A DNA stretch of 5,226 bases from Deltaproteobacteria bacterium (GTDB taxonomy: Bacteria > Desulfobacterota > Desulfarculia > Desulfarculales > Desulfarculaceae), in assembly GCA_021815655.1 (NCBI GenBank), contig JAKAGJ010000206.1, forward strand, positions 1 to 5,226. The letters are read 5' to 3'. Position numbers and translations under genes: made by a program. The notes under the pieces were generated by a model. That model did no database searches. It had not been told where the DNA came from and was given only the letters and a program-made list of their open reading frames with translations. Shown here piece after piece: positions 1 through 4,983 of the stretch (its first letter is position 1; every line of letters begins with the position of its first letter).

Positions 1-7
1 GGAGGCC

Positions 8-119
8 GGGCGTCGCTGGCCCCAGATTGTGGTGGAATTGGCGGGAACGGGAGCCAACGTCGCTGGTGAGGTCAACCACGCCAACCGAACCGTTTAAGCC
101 CCGCCGGGGGCACCCGGCC
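8..119 (+). repeat. Dispersed intergenic repeat, copy A
   Basis: This stretch aligns with 151-276 and 4841-4949 in the same orientation. Shared blocks include GGGCGTCGCTGGCCC at the left, AACGGGAGCC in the middle, and CCAACCGAACCGTTTA followed by a GC-rich hairpin at the right. The hairpin is GCCGGG, loop GGCA, CCCGGC at 103-118. The left boundary may lie outside the window, because GAGGCC just before it still resembles GAAGACC before copy B. It lies downstream of the 82-residue gene and is in tandem with copy B. No coding potential is seen. The function is unknown; a 3'-end or REP-like role is an inference. Confidence 0.75.
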
Positions 120-126
120 GGGGCAC

Positions 127-276
127 GGGGTCTGGGTTGAAAAGAAGACCGGGCGTCGCTGGCCCTTCAAGGTCGTGGGACATGCCTGGAACGGGAGCCG
201 CTGGCGCTGGTTGGGTCAACCGCGCCAACCGACCCGTTTACGCCCAGCGGCGGGCACGCCGCCGGGGGCACCCGGC
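127..276 (+). repeat. Dispersed intergenic repeat, copy B, abutting a stop codon
   Basis: This is the second copy of the family, 143 bp to the right of copy A by their left blocks. It begins with GGGGTCTGGGT, which also begins copy C at 4816, so the full unit is about 150 bp. Against copy A it carries about 15 extra bases that form an additional hairpin: GCGGCG, loop GGCA, CGCCGC at 247-262. This overlaps by two bases the shared hairpin GCCGGG, GGCA, CCCGGC at 261-276. Its right end touches the TAG stop of the minus-strand 82-residue gene (277-279). Seen from that gene, the repeat forms the immediate 3' untranslated region. Confidence 0.78.
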
Positions 277-525
277 CTAGTAAACGTAGCGGTCGAGGAA
301 GAAGCCGCGGGGCGCGCCCTGGGGCTCGCTGGCCCGCTGGCGGGGGCCGTAGGAGGGGCCGCTGGCCGGGGCCGGCTCGGGGGCGGCCAGGGGCGGCTCG
401 GGCTGGGGCTCGGCCAGGGGACCCAGGGCCGCGAACTCCGAGCCCAGGAAGGCGGCCAGGCGGTCGGCGGGCAGCAGGTAGTACACCGGCTGGCGGTCGC
501 CGCGGGGTGGCTGCCAGGCGCTCAT
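277..525 (-). CDS. Hypothetical Pro/Ala-rich small protein, coupled to the J-domain gene
   Basis: This 82-residue protein belongs to no family I recognise. Residues 1-35 look foldable (QPVYYLLPADRLAAFLGSEF is the hydrophobic core). Residues 36-72 are a Pro/Ala/Glu-rich low-complexity stretch, and the C-terminus is compact and aromatic (GFFLDRYVY). There is no signal peptide or membrane segment, so it is probably cytoplasmic. The ATG lies 3 bp after the TAG of the J-domain gene, and a GAGG sequence about 8 bases upstream falls inside that gene's end, so the two are probably co-transcribed and translationally coupled. This suggests a partner or adaptor of the J-domain protein, by context only. 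The stop codon touches dispersed repeat copy B. Confidence that it is a real gene rests on the tight spacing and the plausible protein. Confidence 0.6.
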   Translation of the reverse strand: MSAWQPPRGDRQPVYYLLPADRLAAFLGSEFAALGPLAEPQPEPPLAAPEPAPASGPSYGPRQRASEPQGAPRGFFLDRYVY

Positions 526-528
526 GGT

Positions 529-1290
529 CTAGGCCTCGGCCCCGGCGGGCAGCAGTTCGACCAGGATGGCGCTGGCGGTTTCCTGTCCGGGCAGGGGTAG
601 CAATTGGCCGGGGCGCCACGAGGCGGGCAGGTCCACGGCCAGCAGGCGGGAGCTGGTGAGCTGACCGCGTCCGGCGCAGTGGGGGCAGGGGACCTGACCC
701 CGATTGCCGGGCAGGTGGCCGCGCCCGGCGCAGTGGGGGCACTGGCGGCGCTCGCGCACCGGCAGCAGCAGGCTCCGGGGGTGGCCGCTCACTTCCACCT
801 GATAAACCAGGTCCTGGCCCTGGCGGCGCAGGCCCACCAGGCGCCAGGAATCGGCGGGGCGGGCCGGAGCGGGAGTGGCGGCCGGGGCCGGGGTCCGGGG
901 ACTGGCCAGGGGAGTGACCGGGGCCAAGCTGGATGGCCGCGCGGCCGGGGACACCGGCCGGCGCAGCTCCGCCTCCGGGTGGGCCGCGTGGGGGCGCGGG
1001 CTGCGGAAGGTCTCGTAATGATAGGGGCGCTGCCCCTGGCGCGGGGCCCAGGTCTCGAACTGGTAGGGCTGGTAGCCGTCGGCGGCCTGGGTGCCGGCGG
1101 CCAGGAAGGCGCTCAGGCGCTGGTAGGCGCGGTTGACCCGGGCCATGTCCGCGCCCTGGCGGCCAGGGTTGAGGTCGGGGTGCAGGGCGCGGGCCAGGCG
1201 GCGGTAGGCGGCCTTGACCTCGGGCCAGGTGGCGCCGGGCATGAGGTCCAGGGCGTGGTAGGCTTCGCGTATGTCTTGCGCCAGGTTCAT
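529..1290 (-). CDS. J-domain (DnaJ-like) co-chaperone with half a zinc finger
   Basis: This 253-residue protein should stimulate the ATPase of a DnaK-type Hsp70 through its N-terminal J domain (about residues 8-63). The helix II/III loop carries the diagnostic HPD at 37-39, in the context ARALHPDLNPG. Residues about 70-147 are a linker that becomes Pro/Ala-rich. A C-terminal part (about 148-253) contains two CPHCAGRG motifs at 184-191 and 202-209. True DnaJ has four CxxCxGxG motifs making two zinc centres; here one centre is possible. After it, LAVDLPASWRPGQLLPLPGQ resembles the start of a DnaJ substrate-binding subdomain. There is no Gly/Phe-rich region, and the protein is much shorter than the roughly 370 residues of DnaJ, so the dnaJ symbol is not justified. 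AAAGGA and AGGA precede the ATG. A sigma-54 promoter lies 60 bp upstream, and the 82-residue gene follows after 3 bp. Confidence 0.88.
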   Translation of the reverse strand: MNLAQDIREAYHALDLMPGATWPEVKAAYRRLARALHPDLNPGRQGADMARVNRAYQRLSAFLAAGTQAADGYQPYQFETWAPRQGQRPYHYETFRSPRPHAAHPEAELRRPVSPAARPSSLAPVTPLASPRTPAPAATPAPARPADSWRLVGLRRQGQDLVYQVEVSGHPRSLLLPVRERRQCPHCAGRGHLPGNRGQVPCPHCAGRGQLTSSRLLAVDLPASWRPGQLLPLPGQETASAILVELLPAGAEA

Positions 1291-1608
1291 GGTCCTAAGG
1301 TCCTTTCGGCGTCGCCGCCCGAGGCAGACCGTGTTTGACCATCCCTAGAAGCAAGGCGGGTGCCAATCGAGAGCCGGTGGGGTAAGCCCTGGCAAAACCT
1401 GCAAAAAAATAGGCCAGGCTACCCGGAGGGCTGGCGGCGGCTGTGCAACGCCCCGCCCAGTCCCGGCCGTTCCCTGGCCCCGATTGCCATCCGCCCGGCC
1501 CTCCCTGGCCCAGGCTGTATGTGTCATGGTCTAGCGATTACGCCATGTTGGCTATGGTGCGCAGTGCGCTTCACAGCGGGTGGCCGCCCGGCTTCACAGG
1601 CTGGCGCC
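1291..1608. other. Intergenic region between response regulator and J-domain gene
   Basis: This 318-bp gap has no convincing gene. It holds the sigma-54 promoter at 1350-1365. An A-rich tract (1394-1410) is enclosed by imperfect inverted arms, CCTGGC at 1388-1393 and GCCAGG at 1413-1418, at about -50 to -80 of that promoter. The paired motif TGCGCA/TGCGCTT lies at 1558-1571. Two direct copies of GCTTCACAG lie at 1568-1576 and 1591-1599 and flank a small GC hairpin (CGGG/CCCG). The last items are just downstream of the response regulator stop and could be part of its 3' end or an upstream activator region. No T-tract follows a hairpin, so no classical terminator is called. Confidence 0.6.
1350..1365 (-). 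promoter_or_regulatory. Sigma-54 (-24/-12) promoter for the J-domain operon
   Basis: Read on the minus strand the site is TGGCACCCGCCTTGCT. It matches the sigma-54 consensus TGGCACG-N4-TTGCW at 11 of 12 defined positions, with the invariant GG and GC separated by exactly 10 bases. The predicted transcription start is near 1339, giving a leader of about 49 bases before the ATG at 1290. The orientation and distance fit the J-domain gene. Such promoters need an AAA+ activator, and one is encoded immediately upstream (1609-3033). Confidence 0.8.
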
Positions 1609-3033
<1,425 letters not shown>

Positions 3034-3043
3034 GGCGGCAACA

Positions 3044-3065
3044 GGACCAGGCCCGGGCCTGGTCC
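3044..3065. repeat. Perfect 22-bp palindrome just before the response regulator
   Basis: The left half is GGACCAGGCCC and the right half is its exact reverse complement, with no spacer. It ends 10 bp before the ATG at 3033 and lies downstream of the candidate sigma-70 -10 element. It could be an operator for autoregulation. In the transcript it could instead be a hairpin with a roughly 9-bp stem that limits ribosome access. Confidence 0.7.
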
Positions 3066-3079
3066 CGAGGGCTGTGGCG

Positions 3080-3109
3080 ATATTAGCACGCCGGGCCGGG
3101 GTTCATCAA
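3080..3109 (-). promoter_or_regulatory. Possible sigma-70 promoter for the response regulator
   Basis: On the minus strand, TTGATG (3104-3109) and TAATAT (3080-3085) are separated by 18 bases. Each hexamer matches its consensus at 4 of 6 positions. The -10 is a small AT-rich island in a very GC-rich context. The predicted start, near 3073, is about 40 bases before the ATG at 3033. The evidence is modest. Confidence 0.35.
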
Positions 3110-3121
3110 ACCGGGTGTGCG

Positions 3122-3187
3122 GGCCGGGCAAAACCGGGGCCCCCGCAAGCGAGGCCTGGTGGGGAGACACCACGTTTTTGCCCGGCC
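3122..3187. repeat. Inverted repeat with 12-bp arms and 42-base spacer
   Basis: GGCCGGGCAAAA at 3122-3133 is the exact reverse complement of TTTTGCCCGGCC at 3176-3187. It lies 42-107 bp downstream of the stop of the secreted-protein gene at 3229. In the minus-strand transcript it would form a long stem capped by a GC-rich, further foldable loop. No U-tract follows directly, so it is not a typical intrinsic terminator. It may end or stabilise the upstream mRNA. Confidence 0.55.
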
Positions 3188-3228
3188 GAAAGGCAAGCAA
3201 AGCCAGGGATGGCCTTGGTTGCCACACC

Positions 3229-3648
3229 TTAGTCCCGCCAGCGGCCGTGGTTGGCATAGTGGGGGGGGTAGCGGCGGTGTATTTCCCGGTGGTGCTGATA
3301 GGGCCAGGGGTCGGACAGGCGCAGGGGCAGATAGCGCGGCCCCAGGGCGATGTAGGACGGCAGGCTGGGTCCCCACAGCCAACTGCCCCGTTCATACCAG
3401 AAATACAAGCCCCGGCCGGGATCGTAGTAGACCTGCTCCCGGGGGTAGTAGTGATAGGAGTAGACCGCCACCGGCGGGGGCGGCGCCGGGGCCACGCACA
3501 CCGGCGGGGGCGGCGGCGGGGCCACCACGATGCCGGGGACCGGGGCCAACAGGCCGATGCTCAGGTTCAGATGGCCGGCCAGGGCCGGCGAGGCCAGGAC
3601 GGCGGCCAGGGCCGCGGCCCCCAGGGCCAGGGTGAGCTTGTGGTTCAT
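3229..3648 (-). CDS. Secreted aromatic- and proline-rich protein
   Basis: This is a 139-residue protein with a Sec signal peptide: MNHKL, then a hydrophobic Ala/Leu stretch, with probable cleavage after SPALA at 24. The start at 3648 is chosen because it opens the signal peptide and has AAGGAG 8 bases upstream; the ATG at 3753 would only add a charged, unlikely extension. Residues 44-60 hold two proline runs, and a single Cys is at 51. A conserved-looking core, VYYDPGRGLYFWYERGSW (73-90), is followed by LWGPSLP. A His/Arg/Tyr-rich tail (about 113-139) includes YQHHREIHRRYPPHY. The core and RRYPP tail resemble a family of small uncharacterised exported proteins I recall from related bacteria, but I cannot name it. 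It is the third gene of the exported-protein cluster, 88 bp after the lipoprotein gene. Its function is unknown. Confidence 0.82.
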   Translation of the reverse strand: MNHKLTLALGAAALAAVLASPALAGHLNLSIGLLAPVPGIVVAPPPPPPVCVAPAPPPPVAVYSYHYYPREQVYYDPGRGLYFWYERGSWLWGPSLPSYIALGPRYLPLRLSDPWPYQHHREIHRRYPPHYANHGRWRD

Positions 3649-3656
3649 TATTTCCA

Positions 3657-3662
3657 CTCCTT
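3657..3662 (-). promoter_or_regulatory. Shine-Dalgarno site deciding the start at 3648
   Basis: AAGGAG on the minus strand lies 8 bases before the ATG at 3648. It supports this start over the longer in-frame ATG at 3753, which would run through the intercistronic hairpin. Confidence 0.8.
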
Positions 3663-3685
3663 CCATGGTTGTGCTCCTGGCGGGC

Positions 3686-3720
3686 GCCAGGGGGAGCGCG
3701 GCGGGGCGGCTCCCCCTGGC
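3686..3720. repeat. Intercistronic hairpin between lipoprotein and secreted-protein genes
   Basis: GCCAGGGGGAGC at 3686-3697 and GCTCCCCCTGGC at 3709-3720 are a perfect 12-bp inverted repeat with an 11-base GC-rich loop. It lies 16 bp after the lipoprotein stop and 37 bp before the next ATG. No U-tract follows on the minus strand. A role in mRNA processing or protection, or partial termination, is more likely than full termination. Confidence 0.72.
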
Positions 3721-3736
3721 CGGGTCTGGCCGGCGC

Positions 3737-3907
3737 TCAGCGCCAGTAGCCATGATATCCGCCGTAGTGGTAGCCCCAGGGGGCGGGGCGGTAGCCGTGA
3801 CGGTGGTGAGGCCCGCCGTAGGGGTAGCCCACCACGCAGCCGGCCAGGCCGGTGAAGGAGACGAGCAGCAGGCAGGCGACGACCAGCTTGAGCAGCTTGG
3901 CGGACAT
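3737..3907 (-). CDS. Tiny Gly/Tyr/His-rich lipoprotein
   Basis: This is a 56-residue protein read directly from the minus strand. It begins MSAKLLKLVVACLLLVSF and has a lipobox LAGC at 21-24, so Cys24 would be lipidated and the mature chain is 33 residues. That chain has 8 Gly, 7 Tyr, 5 His and 2 Trp (CVVGYPYGGPHHRHGYRP, then WGYHYGGYHGYWR). It has no acidic residue. AAGGAGGA lies 7 bases upstream, a near-ideal ribosome binding site. The gene sits between two other exported-protein genes, with strong hairpins on both sides. The His/Tyr-rich chain could bind a metal or coat envelope surfaces, but that is inference. The residue after Cys24 is Val, not Asp, which favours outer-membrane sorting if the E. 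coli Lol rule applies. Genes this short are often missed. Confidence 0.85.
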   Translation of the reverse strand: MSAKLLKLVVACLLLVSFTGLAGCVVGYPYGGPHHRHGYRPAPWGYHYGGYHGYWR

Positions 3908-3914
3908 GGCGAAA

Positions 3915-3922
3915 TCCTCCTT
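3915..3922 (-). promoter_or_regulatory. Strong Shine-Dalgarno site of the lipoprotein gene
   Basis: AAGGAGGA on the minus strand, 7 bases before the ATG at 3907. This near-perfect anti-16S complement is the main reason to accept the very short gene. Confidence 0.82.
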
Positions 3923-3943
3923 GGGCCGGGGTCTGTTCTGGGC

Positions 3944-3984
3944 GGCGGCCCCGCCGGGCCAAGAGCGCCGGGGGCGGGGCCGCC
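3944..3984. repeat. Intercistronic hairpin between periplasmic-protein and lipoprotein genes
   Basis: GGCGGCCCCGCC at 3944-3955 and GGCGGGGCCGCC at 3973-3984 are perfectly complementary. One further C-G pair (3943/3985) makes the stem 13 bp, with a 17-base loop. It lies between the stop at 4006 and the next ribosome binding site. No U-tract follows, so read-through is expected, and the hairpin may protect or split the mRNA. Confidence 0.72.
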
Positions 3985-4005
3985 GTGGACCAGGAGGTGG
4001 GCGGG

Positions 4006-4383
4006 TTACTTCTTGTCAGGCGCCGCCGGGACCGGGGTCTTGTCCGGCGTGGCCTTGATCTCCGGGGCCTTGACCGCCGCCGCCGGGGTGGTGGTCTTGC
4101 TCGCGGGGGCCTTGGTCAGGGGCGCCTTGGTCTCCACGGCCTTGGGCTGGTCGACCATGACCTTCTTGCCCTTGACGTCCACCTCCAGCTTGCCGTCCTT
4201 GACGGCCTGGAGGCTGCCGCTGACCTTGTGGCCGTCACACTTGCCGTGGCCCTGGACCAGGGTGTAGGCGCCCTGCTTTTCGCAGAGGTTGAGCTTGTCG
4301 CCCACCTTGGGGGTGCTGGCCAGGGCCAGGCCGGGAATGGTCAAGGCGGCGATCAGGGCGGCGGCGGTGACTATCTTCTTCAT
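4006..4383 (-). CDS. Exported two-cysteine protein with Lys/Ala/Pro tail
   Basis: This 125-residue protein starts with a clear Sec signal peptide (MKKIVTAAALIAALTIPGLALA, probable cleavage after residue 22). The mature N-terminal part (about 23-80) holds two cysteines, C34 and C49, in KLNLCEKQGAYTLVQGHGKC. They could form a periplasmic disulfide, and a short beta-rich stretch follows (KLEVDVKGKKVMVD). Residues 81-125 are a low-complexity Lys/Ala/Pro/Thr tail that is probably disordered. I do not recognise the family. AAGGAG lies 8 bases before the ATG. The gene is the first after a sigma-54 promoter about 62 bases upstream, and it heads the small exported-protein cluster. The function is unknown; an envelope response role is inferred from promoter and neighbours. 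Confidence 0.85.
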   Translation of the reverse strand: MKKIVTAAALIAALTIPGLALASTPKVGDKLNLCEKQGAYTLVQGHGKCDGHKVSGSLQAVKDGKLEVDVKGKKVMVDQPKAVETKAPLTKAPASKTTTPAAAVKAPEIKATPDKTPVPAAPDKK

Positions 4384-4424
4384 GATCCGTGCTCCTTATG
4401 TCCGAGGTTTTTTTCTTGTTCCGT

Positions 4425-4441
4425 GCGGAGACTCGCTCCGC
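4425..4441. repeat. Leader hairpin of the exported-protein operon
   Basis: GCGGAG at 4425-4430 and CTCCGC at 4436-4441 form a perfect 6-bp stem with a 5-base loop. It would sit just inside the 5' end of the predicted sigma-54 transcript (start near 4445), so it may protect the 5' end. Confidence 0.5.
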
Positions 4442-4455
4442 TTGCCCGGGTATAG

Positions 4456-4471
4456 AGCAACCGCCATGCCA
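4456..4471 (-). promoter_or_regulatory. Sigma-54 (-24/-12) promoter for the exported-protein operon
   Basis: On the minus strand the site is TGGCATGGCGGTTGCT. It matches TGGCACG-N4-TTGCW at 11 of 12 defined positions, and the key GG and GC are exactly 10 bases apart. The predicted start is near 4445, about 62 bases before the ATG at 4383. An IHF-like site and a repeated motif cluster lie directly upstream in the normal order for sigma-54 promoters. Confidence 0.82.
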
Positions 4472-4476
4472 GATGT

Positions 4477-4489
4477 TAACTGTTTGATA
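4477..4489 (-). promoter_or_regulatory. IHF-like binding site
   Basis: On the minus strand TATCAAACAGTTA matches the IHF consensus WATCARNNNNTTR at every defined position, and the surrounding DNA is the most AT-rich of the window. It lies between the sigma-54 core and the motif cluster, where DNA bending commonly helps the activator reach the polymerase. It is centred at about -38, close to the promoter but possible. Confidence 0.6.
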
Positions 4490-4532
4490 TAAAGCGAAAT
4501 ATATAGGGTGGGCTGAAGGCGTGTCCGAGGCC

Positions 4533-4604
4533 TGCGCAATCTTTGCGCTTGGCCGGGGCCGCTGATTGCGCAAAGGGGGCGCTGTAGGGAGGGCGTGCGC
4601 AAAA
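4533..4604. promoter_or_regulatory. Cluster of TGCGCAA-type motifs, candidate activator sites
   Basis: Four related motifs lie within 72 bp: TGCGCAATC (4533-4541), CTTTGCGCTT (4541-4550, reverse orientation), GATTGCGCAAAG (4564-4575, with a perfect TTGCGCAA palindrome) and TGCGCAAAAG (4596-4605). TGCGCAATC and GATTGCGCA form a 9-bp perfect inverted repeat. Relative to the predicted start they are at about -90, -100, -125 and -155, the usual zone for NtrC-type activator binding. That the response regulator at 1609-3033 binds them is inference. Confidence 0.55.
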
Positions 4605-4642
4605 GGGGGGATTCGGCGGGAGGAGGAAGAAAAGGCCAAGCG

Positions 4643-4755
4643 CTTATTTTTTGGGCCCAGCCCGTACCCACATCAAGCAAAAGCGGTCATTGCGAGCACG
4701 GCGAAGCAATCTCCCGCTTCGTCGTTTTTCTGGCCTTGGTAAGAAATAAAGCAGG
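4643..4755. repeat. Dispersed GGTCATTGCGAGC-type repeat element
   Basis: The core at 4683-4711 (GGTCATTGCGAGC, then GAAGCAATCTC) is a sequence type I know as a widespread non-coding repeat in many bacterial genomes, often mis-annotated as small proteins. It is flanked by direct copies of AGGCCAAGCG at 4633-4642 and 4756-4765. A related-looking segment, GGTCATGCCAGGCTTGCC, lies at 4797-4814. The boundaries given are those between the direct repeats and are tentative. Confidence 0.5.
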
Positions 4756-4815
4756 AGGCCAAGCGGTTTTTCTTTGCGCCCCCGCCTCGCCGCCCGGTCA
4801 TGCCAGGCTTGCCGA

Positions 4816-4983
4816 GGGGTCTGGGTAGGGGCAAAGGCCAGGCGCAACTGGCCCCAGGTGGCCGTGGGATTGGCTGGAACGGGAGCCCTTGGCGCTGGTT
4901 GGGGGTGGGCGCCACCCGACCCGTTATCACCCCGTGGGGGGCACCCCACCCGACCCGTTATTGCCCCGTGGGGGGCACCTCAC
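4816..4983 (+). repeat. Dispersed intergenic repeat, copy C, containing the rnc stop
   Basis: This copy begins with GGGGTCTGGGT like copy B. It shares CTGGCCCCA, TGGAACGGGAGCC, TGGCGCTGGTTGGG and CGACCCGTTA with copies A and B. Its right part is a 34-bp tandem duplication (4913-4946 and 4947-4980, 31 of 34 identical). Each unit has a hairpin with a GGCA loop: GTGGGG/CCCCAC at 4934-4949 and GTGGGG/CCTCAC at 4968-4983, the latter using a G-T pair. The last unit overlaps the end of rnc. Confidence 0.75.

Larger units (their letters stand above)
3034..3228. other. Leader region between secreted-protein gene and response regulator
   Basis: This 195-bp gap contains a 12-bp perfect inverted repeat (arms 3122-3133 and 3176-3187), a candidate sigma-70 promoter (3080-3109) and a 22-bp palindrome (3044-3065) next to the response regulator start. 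I looked for a sigma-54 site (GG-N10-GC with TGGC and TTGC) on the minus strand here and found none. The regulator may therefore be expressed from its own weak promoter, by read-through from the upstream operon, or both. Confidence 0.5.
4384..4957. other. Large gene-free region upstream of the exported-protein operon
   Basis: This stretch of 574 bp between rnc and the exported-protein operon has no supported gene. From the operon side it holds a Shine-Dalgarno site (AAGGAG at 4392-4397), a leader hairpin, a sigma-54 promoter, an IHF-like site and a TGCGCAA motif cluster. Next is a GGTCATTGCGAGC-type dispersed repeat between two 10-bp direct repeats. Last comes dispersed repeat copy C, which runs into the end of rnc. 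The segment 4610-4680 shows nothing else recognisable. Confidence 0.65.

Noticed and set aside
8..276. CRISPR-like array from tandem repeats at the left edge
   Set aside because: Only two long, diverged units are present, without short constant repeats, regular spacers or cas genes.
167..742. Minus-strand open frame of 191 codons overlapping the 82-residue gene and the J-domain gene end
   Set aside because: Its Arg/Pro-rich translation is typical of a shifted frame in GC-rich DNA, and it runs through the dispersed repeat.
604..1338. Plus-strand open frame of 244 codons opposite the J-domain gene
   Set aside because: It mirrors the J-domain gene in a Gly/Ala/Val-rich frame with no recognisable motif; the minus strand has HPD and CPHC motifs.
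1345..1527. 60-codon minus-strand open frame between the response regulator and J-domain genes
   Set aside because: It covers the sigma-54 promoter, lacks a clear ribosome binding site and has no recognisable features.
3157..3179. Plus-strand terminator-like sequence TGGTG...CACCA followed by CGTTTTT
   Set aside because: No plus-strand gene ends there, and the T-run is part of the arm of the 3122-3187 inverted repeat.
3649..3753. N-terminal extension of the aromatic-rich secreted protein from ATG at 3753
   Set aside because: It would bury the signal peptide behind 35 charged and Pro-rich residues and cross the intercistronic hairpin; the ATG at 3648 has a good Shine-Dalgarno site.
4644..4949. 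Small open frames on both strands between rnc and the exported-protein operon
   Set aside because: Their translations are those of the widespread GGTCATTGCGAGC repeat and of dispersed repeat C, not proteins.
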